From the NCBI GenBank assembly GCA_043101635.1, contig JBICIE010000167.1:1-5150 (forward strand): 5,150 nucleotides of DNA. The letters are read 5' to 3'. The notes under the pieces are model-generated. The model was given only the letters and a program-made list of their open reading frames with translations. It was not told the origin of the DNA and did not search any database. Of this stretch, positions 1 through 5,073 are shown in pieces. The position numbers were made by a program, and so were the translations under genes. This DNA comes from CAYMJK01 sp043101635. Its GTDB lineage: Bacteria > Planctomycetota > Phycisphaerae > Phycisphaerales > UBA1924. How positions within the stretch are numbered: the first letter of the stretch is position 1; every line of letters starts with the position of its first letter.

Positions 1-1031
1 GCAAAGTGCCGCGCAACTCCCCACGACTCCTCCGGATGTTCAGTCTTCGCGGCGACGCACCACGCCGCGATGTACAGCATGTTCCCCGCCTCGGCCTCCC
101 GCGGCATCGGCGCCCAGCCCCACTCGAACTCCTCGATCTGCCGGTACGGCGGGACCAGCCACCGGCCCACGGGCCCCTGCATCGCGGCACGCCCGGCCAT
201 GAACACGCTCGAACTCGTCTCCAGCTCCTCGCGCGCGTCCCCGAAGATGCGGAACACCTCGGGCTCATCCCGCCACGACCGCAGCCGCTCCAGCGACGCC
301 AGCACACGCGGATCATCCGTCCGCACGCGGCTGAAATCGTCGGTCGTCAGGTCCGTCCCCTGGGCCCACAGCATCAGGCGCAGCAACTGCGCCCCGCGCA
401 GATCAACCGCGGCCCCGCGCAGCCCCGCCCCGGCGCTGACCTGGCGCGAGATGCGCTCGAAGTCATCCCACGTCCACCCCGGCTGCGGCGGCGCCACCCC
501 CGCGCGCGCAAAGGCGTCCTTGTTGTAATAGAACCCCATCGGCGTGAACGACATGGGCAATCCGTACAGCGGCCCCGCCCCAAGCTGCTGCCCATCGAAG
601 CGAAACCCGCTGATCGCCTCCTCGATCAGGTCATCGGCCTCGAAGCCCAGCTTCCCCGCCGCGGCATCCTGATCCAGAAACGGCTCGATGTCCATCAGGA
701 TCCCGCGCGGCGCATAGATCGGCAGGTGATACGCGTTCAGAAAGAACACATCCGGCGGCTCGCCCGAGGCGATCATCGTCTGCAGCTTCGCTGCGTAGTT
801 CGCCCCGGCGTTGATCCGCTTGATGCGAATGCCCGGATTCGCCCGCTCAAAGCTCTCCGTCAGGCTCTGGACGATGGCGTCCTCATCCCGGTCCCCCCAG
901 TGCAGCACCACGACCTCGACCCGCTCCCCCACCGCCTCCGCCTGGCGCAGTGGTCGCGTCGCGACCCAGTAGAACGACCACGCCACGATCGCCAGCGCCA
1001 CCGCCGCCAGCGACCAGCGCACCAGTCGCAT
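1..1031 (-). CDS. Carbohydrate ABC transporter substrate-binding protein (SBP_bac_1-like), partial at 3' end
   Basis: This is the N-terminal 343 codons of an extracytoplasmic solute-binding protein; the stop lies beyond the left window edge. I read it from the reverse complement. Residues 1-27 give a short basic start (MRLVRW) and a hydrophobic stretch at about 7-24, a signal anchor with no lipobox cysteine. The mature part starts like SBP_bac_1 proteins: a beta strand ending VVVLHWG (about 40-46), then a helix leading to FERANPGIRI (61-70). The signature LQTMIASGEPPDVFFLNA spans 83-100. YGLPMSFTPMGFYYNKDAF (156-174) and GWTWDDF (185-191) follow; these are typical of sugar-binding members. 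The role inferred from the family is capture of a sugar or oligosaccharide outside the membrane and delivery to permeases, which would be encoded further left. The substrate cannot be read. The frame stays open upstream to an ATG at 1112. I prefer 1031 because it puts the anchor at the N-terminus and leaves 97 bp for divergent promoters. Neither start has a good Shine-Dalgarno sequence. Confidence 0.9.
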   Translation of the reverse strand, partial: MRLVRWSLAAVALAIVAWSFYWVATRPLRQAEAVGERVEVVVLHWGDRDEDAIVQSLTESFERANPGIRIKRINAGANYAAKLQTMIASGEPPDVFFLNAYHLPIYAPRGILMDIEPFLDQDAAAGKLGFEADDLIEEAISGFRFDGQQLGAGPLYGLPMSFTPMGFYYNKDAFARAGVAPPQPGWTWDDFERISRQVSAGAGLRGAAVDLRGAQLLRLMLWAQGTDLTTDDFSRVRTDDPRVLASLERLRSWRDEPEVFRIFGDAREELETSSSVFMAGRAAMQGPVGRWLVPPYRQIEEFEWGWAPMPREAEAGNMLYIAAWCVAAKTEHPEESWGVARHF

Positions 1032-1058
1032 CACCCAGCGTGCGCATAGGCTCACCAG

Positions 1059-1103
1059 GCCCGCCGGCTCGCGGGAAACGCCTTCGCTGCCTGCCGGCTC
1101 GCG
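1059..1103. repeat. Direct repeat of 15 bp, two copies, 30-bp period
   Basis: Copies at 1059-1073 (GCCCGCCGGCTCGCG) and 1089-1103 (GCCTGCCGGCTCGCG) match at 14 of 15 positions and start exactly 30 bp apart. Read on the minus strand in the frame of the transporter gene, each copy would encode REPAG, so they would form a repeated peptide if translation began at 1112. A spacing close to three helical turns would also suit a regulator site, but the GC-rich word could be chance or repeat drift. Confidence 0.5.
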
Positions 1104-1113
1104 CTGCACCATC

Positions 1114-1119
1114 GGAGGG
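1114..1119 (+). promoter_or_regulatory. Shine-Dalgarno site for the GTG start at 1129
   Basis: GGAGGG is followed by 9 nt and then GTG. It is the clearest ribosome binding site in the window and fixes the GTG start of the secreted protein, whose first codons then encode a clean signal peptide. Confidence 0.75.
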
Positions 1120-1128
1120 TATCAAGCC

Positions 1129-3762
1129 GTGCGACTCCCCGCCCTTGCGCCGCTGCTGTCTCTGATCCTGACCGCCCCGGCCACCGCCCAGCCCGAGCGC
1201 CTCGCCGATCCGATGCGCCCCATCTGCGCGCTCACCGACAGCAGCTTCACCCTCCAGTACTACACCACCGAGCCCACCGAGACCCGCGTGCAAGTGCGCG
1301 AAGCCAATCACAGCCTCGGCGCCCTCCGCGGCCTCATGGATGCGCCGACCAATCCCTGGGACACCCCTGCCGCCACCGAAATCACCGGCCCCCCCGGCAA
1401 GCGCACCTATCACCGCATCACCATCGACGAGCTGGCCCCCGGCCGGCGGTACTTCTACCGCATCTGGGACCCCGCCGCCTCCCCCACCGGCGCCGAGCAG
1501 GACTGGGGCGCTGCCGGCGGCTGGCAGCGCGAGTACGCCATCGCCACCCTCGCCGCGCCCGGCCATCGCACGATCGTGCGCCATCCGGTCAAGGTCCTGC
1601 TCATGCCCAACGTCATCAATGTCGAGTCCGCCGCCGTCGCCGCGGCAGATGGCGAATCTGTCCCCCACCCCCAGCCCATGAGCGCCGAGCGTCTCGAACT
1701 CATGAAACGCGAGATCGAAGCCGCCAGCCGCTTCTTCTTCATCAACAGCGGCCTCCGCTTCTGGGTCGACTTCGAAGTCGTCGTGGATGACCGCTGGCAG
1801 CGCTGGGGCCCCGAGGCCACGGCGCAGTCCCATCCCGACTTCGACAGCGCCTTCTACCAAGGCTGGCCCGTCTGCCGCAGCTACGCCGGCGTCGATTACC
1901 GCTCGCCCGGCGGCGGCGAGTTCACCTTCTTCGATCCTGCCGACCCCGCCTCCGTTCTCGGCGCCAACCCCACCGGCGCCGACCCCTTCCCCAGCCAGAT
2001 CGAGATCGCCTTCCCGCGCCGCTGGCGCCCCGAACTCGGCCAGTGGTGGTACTACACCAGCGGCGGCGGCACGCTCGGGGTTGACAGCGTGCCCAATGGC
2101 ATCCCCGGGCGCAGCCAGTTCCTCGGCGGCTACGACACCTGCTGGCTCGTCACGCACGAGTTCCACCACCAGATGGAGTCGCTGGGCGCCATCTCCCTCG
2201 CCTTCCGCGAGGATGAGCGCATCGTCTTCAACCACTGGGCCCCGCGCAGCCGCAACCGCGCCCCGGATGCCGCCAGCGGACCCGAGGGCGAGCAGCGCCC
2301 TCACCCCTGGACCACCAGCGCCCGCCACGGCGAGCACTATGATGGCATGGCCTACTGGGACCGCACGCTCACCGACATCCAGTGGCTGCGCATGATGCTC
2401 GGCGAGGTCATCACCGTGGCCGATGCCGATGGCGACGGCGTGCCCGATGCTGATCCGCGCCTGCCCATCGATGAGGCCCGCTTCGGCAGCGACCCAAGCA
2501 AGGTCTCGACCGACGGTCACATCACCGACTTCGAGAAGATCATGCTCTCGACCTGGGCGCCGGCGCCGTTGCAGGTGTCGTGGCTCAAGCCCGATCAGAC
2601 CTTCGCCCGCCCCGACCCCCGCAATCCCGATTCCGATGGGGATGGCGTGATCGACGCCGAGGATGCCGCGCCCCTCATCCCCCACCCGCCCTTCATCTGG
2701 CCCGGCCCCGCCGCCGCCGATGGCGACCCCGCCGAGTGGACGGATGTCCCGCTGACCGGCGACATCGACGCGCCCGACCTGCGCGCAACGTATCAGCACC
2801 AGCACGATGAGCGGGCCTACACCGCGCTCATCACGCTCACTGGCGACTGGCGCCGGGCCCGCATCGTGCTCGATGGCGAGGGCAAGGGCGTGTACTCCGG
2901 CGAGGGTGTGCAGGCCTTCGAGATCCGGCCCGGCGCAGGTGGCGCAGCGCCCGAACTGCGCCCCACGTTCGTCGGCGTACGCGGGCTGTCGTGGAAGTCA
3001 TCGCTGGCAGATGATGGAACCGCGCTGGTCGAGATCGAGATCCGCAACTGGGCCGACCCCCACGAGCAAGACAACCGCGGCTGGTTCTGGCAGGGCGCCG
3101 GGCGCGAGGTCGGCGTGACCATGGAGGTCACCAATCCCGCCGGCGGGATCTACTCCATGTTCGAACCCTACCGCCCCTTCTACTGCCTGATGCTCGAGCC
3201 GGCCGGCCAGCCCGCCATGCCCGGCTCGCCCCCGCCGCTGCTTACGCGCGACGAAGCCGACCTGGTGATCACACCCGATTCCCCTCCCACTGCGCTCGAC
3301 CGCCTCGACATCGGCCGCGGCTGGAGTGTCGCCGATGGCGCCTGGCGCCACGCGGGCGCCGGCGAGTCCGCGCTCATCATCGGCGGCCTCGAAGCCGGCG
3401 ACTTCGACCTGCTGGCCATCGTTGAGGCGCGGCAGGATGCCATCCTCGGCGCCTACGTGCGCGGGCAGGAGCGGATCGGCGCTGCCCACGACTACTGCAT
3501 GTTCGTCGGCGGCTACAGCAACACGCGGACGCGCCTGCGCCTGTTCGGCAAGGAGACCGGCGACAGCGGGCAGATGGTCAGTCCCGGCCGGCACACCATG
3601 CAGTTGTCGCGCCGCGGCGGGGTGATCTGGGGCCTGTGGGATGGCGAGTGCATCCTGTGGAGCTACGACCCGCGCCCCCAGCAGGTGGTCGATCGGCTGG
3701 CGGTGCTCGGCGGCTACGGCGGCGCCCAGGTCGTCCACGAGATCCGCCTGCGCACGCGGTGA
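1129..3762 (+). CDS. Secreted multidomain putative zinc metalloprotease with FN3-like, TSP3-like, CBM9-like and LamG-like segments
   Basis: An 877-residue protein with a GTG start and a TGA stop at 3760-3762. Residues 1-21 form a signal peptide with an ALAPLLSLILTA core and likely cleavage after ATA, so export is expected. Residues about 30-143 look like a fibronectin-III or phosphatase-N fold, with the segment ITIDELAPGRRYFYRIWD. From about 145 to 425 lies a probable zincin region: a VKVLLMPN strand at 154-161, a helix starting MSAERLELMKREIEAASRFF at 184, and HEFHH at 343-347, which fits HExxH. The third metal ligand is not certain; H369 (FNHW) and E402/H403 (GEHYDG) are candidates. Acidic TSP3-like calcium loops follow: DADGDGVPDADP from 432, a decayed one at 453-469, and DSDGDGVIDAEDAAP from 501. 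Residues 525-680 resemble a CBM9/DOMON-type sugar-binding domain (DGDPAEWTDVPL). Residues about 721-877 resemble LamG/DUF1080-like jelly rolls (GWSVADGAWRH near the start, DGECILWSYD near the end). The protease activity, substrate and exact peptidase family are inferences; the domain calls are by eye. Confidence 0.88.
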   Translation: MRLPALAPLLSLILTAPATAQPERLADPMRPICALTDSSFTLQYYTTEPTETRVQVREANHSLGALRGLMDAPTNPWDTPAATEITGPPGKRTYHRITIDELAPGRRYFYRIWDPAASPTGAEQDWGAAGGWQREYAIATLAAPGHRTIVRHPVKVLLMPNVINVESAAVAAADGESVPHPQPMSAERLELMKREIEAASRFFFINSGLRFWVDFEVVVDDRWQRWGPEATAQSHPDFDSAFYQGWPVCRSYAGVDYRSPGGGEFTFFDPADPASVLGANPTGADPFPSQIEIAFPRRWRPELGQWWYYTSGGGTLGVDSVPNGIPGRSQFLGGYDTCWLVTHEFHHQMESLGAISLAFREDERIVFNHWAPRSRNRAPDAASGPEGEQRPHPWTTSARHGEHYDGMAYWDRTLTDIQWLRMMLGEVITVADADGDGVPDADPRLPIDEARFGSDPSKVSTDGHITDFEKIMLSTWAPAPLQVSWLKPDQTFARPDPRNPDSDGDGVIDAEDAAPLIPHPPFIWPGPAAADGDPAEWTDVPLTGDIDAPDLRATYQHQHDERAYTALITLTGDWRRARIVLDGEGKGVYSGEGVQAFEIRPGAGGAAPELRPTFVGVRGLSWKSSLADDGTALVEIEIRNWADPHEQDNRGWFWQGAGREVGVTMEVTNPAGGIYSMFEPYRPFYCLMLEPAGQPAMPGSPPPLLTRDEADLVITPDSPPTALDRLDIGRGWSVADGAWRHAGAGESALIIGGLEAGDFDLLAIVEARQDAILGAYVRGQERIGAAHDYCMFVGGYSNTRTRLRLFGKETGDSGQMVSPGRHTMQLSRRGGVIWGLWDGECILWSYDPRPQQVVDRLAVLGGYGGAQVVHEIRLRTR

Positions 3763-3783
3763 GGGCAGGAAAAAAGACAGGAA

Positions 3784-3818
3784 CGCAGAGTGCGCAGAGG
3801 GCGCAGAGTCACGCAGAG
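3784..3818. repeat. CGCAGAG tandem array, four copies
   Basis: CGCAGAG occurs at 3784-3790, 3793-3799, 3802-3808 and 3812-3818, giving periods of 9, 9 and 10 bp with variable two- or three-base linkers. The array begins 21 bp after the stop codon of the large gene. From general recall, similar CGCAGAG-type intergenic repeats occur in several environmental bacteria; their function is not known to me. Confidence 0.8.
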
Positions 3819-3836
3819 GGGGAGGGGGTGTCGTGC

Positions 3837-3864
3837 CACCGATGTCGGCTCTGCGACATCGGTG
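3837..3864 (+). terminator. Hairpin with 11-bp perfect stem, possible transcript end of the large gene
   Basis: CACCGATGTCG at 3837-3847 pairs perfectly with CGACATCGGTG at 3854-3864 around a 6-nt GCTCTG loop. It is the first strong stem downstream of the secreted-protein gene, about 75 nt after its stop. No T-run follows (the next bases are TTCGTGG), so it is not a canonical intrinsic terminator. It could instead protect the mRNA 3' end, or belong to the palindrome cluster beside it. Confidence 0.4.
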
Positions 3865-3940
3865 TTCGTGGCATCGCCCTTCCGGGCGATGTTGCATCGG
3901 GCGCAAGGGCGATGGCGCCGAGCCCGAAGGGCTCGCCGTT

Positions 3941-4137
3941 CATAGCCGGGGGTCGAGCGAGCGCAGCGAGCGACAACCCCCGGGCACGGTGCGCATGAGC
4001 GATGCGACCCCGACGGGGTCGCCGTGGCGCCATCAGCGCGCCGATCCTCGCTGCGGGGACCCCATCGGGGTCCGCACTCATTTGGCACCGATTCCGGGGG
4101 CGGCGTCCGCCCGCCGGCGGACTTGCCCCCGGCTATG
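3941..4137. repeat. 12-bp inverted repeat bounding part of cluster A
   Basis: CATAGCCGGGGG at 3941-3952 is the exact reverse complement of CCCCCGGCTATG at 4126-4137. The two arms lie at the outer sides of the two largest hairpins in the cluster, so the interval looks like a palindrome of palindromes of 197 bp. No coding sequence or target-site duplication is evident next to the arms. Confidence 0.55.
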
Positions 4138-4178
4138 CGCGTCCGGCCCTTCGGGCCGAAGATGCGCCCTCCGGAGAT

Positions 4179-4200
4179 CGCGGCGCAGCCGCGTAGAATC
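4179..4200 (+). repeat. Left copy of hairpin-plus-TAGAATC word
   Basis: A CGCGGC/GCCGCG stem with a GCA loop (4179-4193) is followed directly by TAGAATC at 4194-4200. A closely related word occurs in inverted orientation at 4861-4882, on the other side of the small membrane-protein gene. The shared part is GCGCAGC plus a GC-rich arm and then TAGAATC. Confidence 0.45.
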
Positions 4201-4280
4201 ACTGCGTGGGCCCGCGAGCGGGCGCACGCCCGCTTGCGGCCACGCCGGCGCACTTCTTCCATCCCGCCGCCCGCCTGCAT

Positions 4281-4763
4281 CTACTGACCTGCGGTGATCG
4301 CGCGGTCGGCCCACTCAATGCGAATCCGGTGCTCCAGCAGGAGTTGGTTGCCGATTGCATCCGATGCAATCATTCCATCCTGCAGGTGATGTCGGTCGGT
4401 GCAGAAGATGCCGATGGCGCCCGCGCTCGGCCGCATCCAGACATCGGTATCCGGCAGAATCTGATAGGGGTCGCCGGTTGTGGGACAAACGAACCACTGT
4501 CTCCCATGGGAGTCGATCGCTGCCTGAAGCGCGACACTGACGTCGAGTTCATCGCCGCGGCTCCTCTGGTCTACAAGGCCCGAGTAGATGAACAGGGCAG
4601 CTTCATGCTGCCGCCACGAGCAATCGTTCGTCAGCGCGTACTCCCACCGCGACTGCTGCCATGAAACCGCCGCCGTGATGATGAGAGCGGTGACAATCAC
4701 GGCAGCGACCACCCATCCAAGATAGGTAGTCACGACCGCTGACCGCTTCGCTCGCTCGGACAT
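4281..4763 (-). CDS. Small single-pass membrane protein of unknown function, 160 aa
   Basis: I do not recognise this protein. It starts at ATG 4763 behind GAGGAG with a 4-nt spacer and stops at TAG 4283-4281. A basic N-terminus (SERAKRS) leads into one membrane helix at about 14-35 (YLGWVVAAVIVTALIITAAV), so the remaining 125 residues are probably exported in an N-in orientation or anchored at the membrane face. The soluble part has a CPTTGDPY motif at 93-100, followed by C121-x-D-x-HH (121-126), with another cysteine at 48. CPxTGxPY followed by a second Cys/His patch is reminiscent of the C-terminal part of pseudopilin-like hypothetical proteins in planctomycetes, but there is no type IV prepilin cleavage motif at the N-terminus, so the resemblance is weak. 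The base composition is clearly less GC-rich than the rest of the window and the amino-acid use is balanced. The coding call is firm; function is unknown. Confidence 0.8.
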   Translation of the reverse strand: MSERAKRSAVVTTYLGWVVAAVIVTALIITAAVSWQQSRWEYALTNDCSWRQHEAALFIYSGLVDQRSRGDELDVSVALQAAIDSHGRQWFVCPTTGDPYQILPDTDVWMRPSAGAIGIFCTDRHHLQDGMIASDAIGNQLLLEHRIRIEWADRAITAGQ

Positions 4764-4767
4764 CCCG

Positions 4768-4773
4768 CTCCTC
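4768..4773 (-). promoter_or_regulatory. Shine-Dalgarno site for the small membrane protein
   Basis: On the minus strand GAGGAG lies 4 nt upstream of the ATG at 4763, with a second GGAGG word further upstream. The spacing is slightly short but supports this start over internal methionines, because only this start includes the complete membrane helix. Confidence 0.55.
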
Positions 4774-4820
4774 GGCCTCCCGGCGCCGACATTAGGAACC
4801 AGCAGATTTCCTCTTGGCGC

Positions 4821-4852
4821 CGGCTGATGCGGCCGCGAGGGCCGATCAGCCG
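4821..4852 (-). repeat. Two-tier hairpin in the probable leader of the small membrane gene
   Basis: CGGCTGAT at 4821-4828 pairs with ATCAGCCG at 4845-4852 (8 bp), and inside it GGCC at 4831-4834 pairs with GGCC at 4840-4843 around a 5-nt loop. It lies about 60-90 nt upstream of the ATG at 4763, so it would sit in the 5' leader if transcription starts near 4860. It matches no riboswitch class I know. Confidence 0.5.
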
Positions 4853-4860
4853 CGGCGTGG

Positions 4861-4882
4861 GATTCTAAGCCGCTGCGCGGCC
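4861..4882 (-). repeat. Right copy of hairpin-plus-TAGAATC word, inverted relative to the left copy
   Basis: On the plus strand GATTCTA at 4861-4867 is followed by a GCCGC/GCGGC stem with a TGC loop (4869-4881). Read on the minus strand this is a GCGCAGC hairpin followed by TAGAATC, the same order as at 4179-4200. The two copies point towards each other across the small gene. Confidence 0.45.
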
Positions 4883-4891
4883 ATCTCCGAA
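4862..4891 (-). promoter_or_regulatory. Possible promoter of the small membrane gene
   Basis: On the minus strand TAGAAT (4867-4862) differs at one base from the sigma-70 -10 consensus, and TTCGGA (4891-4886) lies 18 bp upstream as a poor -35. The position, about 100 nt before the ATG, is plausible. The -10 word is also part of the inverted repeat, so it may simply reflect the repeat. Confidence 0.2.
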
Positions 4892-4913
4892 GCTGTCGAC
4901 AGGCGCCCCCGGA

Positions 4914-5040
4914 CCCGGGTTCGGGGGAGCGGCAGCGCAGCGCGCTGCCCCGGGATCGGGGGGCGCTGGCCCTGGCGCCCGGCGCCCGCTCCCGGTTCCG
5001 GGGCGCATGCGCCCTGCTGTGCGACTCCCCATTCCGGGGG
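4914..5040. repeat. Four degenerate C-run/TC/G-run units inside cluster B
   Basis: Units at 4914-4927 (CCCGGGTTCGGGGG), 4949-4962 (CCCGGGATCGGGGG), 4991-5003 (CCCGGTTCCGGGG) and 5027-5040 (CCCCATTCCGGGGG) share a C-run, a central TC and a closing G-run. Starts are 35, 42 and 36 bp apart. The spacers differ and are mostly palindromic themselves. Confidence 0.6.
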
Positions 5041-5073
5041 CTGGGCGCGCTTATCGCGACGCTGGGCGCGCTT
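5040..5073. repeat. Direct repeat GCTGGGCGCGCTT, two exact copies
   Basis: Exact 13-bp copies lie at 5040-5052 and 5061-5073, a period of 21 bp. The second copy forms the left half of the two-tier hairpin 5061-5088. Confidence 0.75.

Larger units (their letters stand above)
1032..1128. promoter_or_regulatory. Divergent intergenic region between transporter and secreted-protein genes
   Basis: The two genes run away from each other across this 97-bp spacer, if the transporter gene starts at 1031. Promoters for both should lie here or inside the 5' coding ends, but I see no convincing -35/-10 pair on either strand in this GC-rich stretch. The spacer also contains a 15-bp direct repeat and the ribosome binding site of the rightward gene. 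The divergent layout is seen directly; co-regulation is an inference. Confidence 0.4.
3872..4233. repeat. Palindrome cluster A: about ten small GC-rich hairpins
   Basis: Hairpins seen directly, as arms and loop: 3872-3891 (8-bp stem, loop TTCC); 3919-3935 (7 bp, loop GAA); 3946-3983 (outer 8 bp CCGGGGGT/ACCCCCGG around a GAGCG-rich core); 4004-4022 (8 bp, loop GAC); 4057-4073 (7 bp, loop ATC); 4094-4132 (outer 8 bp CCGGGGGC/GCCCCCGG with inner 7-bp GTCCGCC/GGCGGAC); 4144-4158 (6 bp, loop TTC); 4179-4193 (6 bp, loop GCA); 4210-4223 (GCCCG/CGGGC); and 4218-4233 (6 bp, loop GCAC). Most have loops of 3-4 nt and different stems, so this is not one repeated unit but a set of alternative short inverted repeats. 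They could fold either as DNA cruciforms or in RNA at the converging 3' ends. Confidence 0.75.
3763..4280. other. Gene-poor spacer filled with short repeats and hairpins
   Basis: This 518-bp stretch has open frames on both strands, but their translations are Arg/Ala/Pro-rich with no recognisable domain or ribosome binding site, so I call no gene. In order it holds an A-run (GAAAAAAG near 3769-3776), a CGCAGAG array, an 11-bp-stem hairpin, a cluster of about ten small GC-rich hairpins, and a pyrimidine-rich tail just before the convergent small gene. The flanking genes converge on this region, so it carries both of their transcript ends. Confidence 0.7.

Noticed and set aside
6..1049. A 347-codon plus-strand open frame over the transporter gene
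   Set aside because: The product is almost entirely Arg, Pro, His and Leu, while the minus strand encodes a clear SBP_bac_1 protein.
883..2805. A 640-codon open frame on the minus strand opposite the large secreted-protein gene
   Set aside because: The translation is Gly/Ala/Val/Asp-rich with no domain, and it overlaps two well-supported genes. Long antisense frames are expected opposite GC-rich genes with C/G third positions.
3837..3864. Canonical rho-independent terminator
   Set aside because: The stem is good but no T-run follows, so it is kept only as a low-confidence transcript-end candidate.
4194..4199. TAGAAT on the plus strand as a promoter
   Set aside because: No plus-strand gene follows and there is no -35 element. 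It is better explained as part of the inverted repeat word.
3641..4297. Overlapping open frames on both strands across the 3763-4280 gap
   Set aside because: The translations are Arg/Ala/Pro-rich, run through hairpins and have no ribosome binding site; they overlap the end of the large gene.
4179..4882. Insertion sequence around the small gene
   Set aside because: The encoded protein is a membrane protein with no transposase motif, the end repeats are imperfect, and no target-site duplication is visible.
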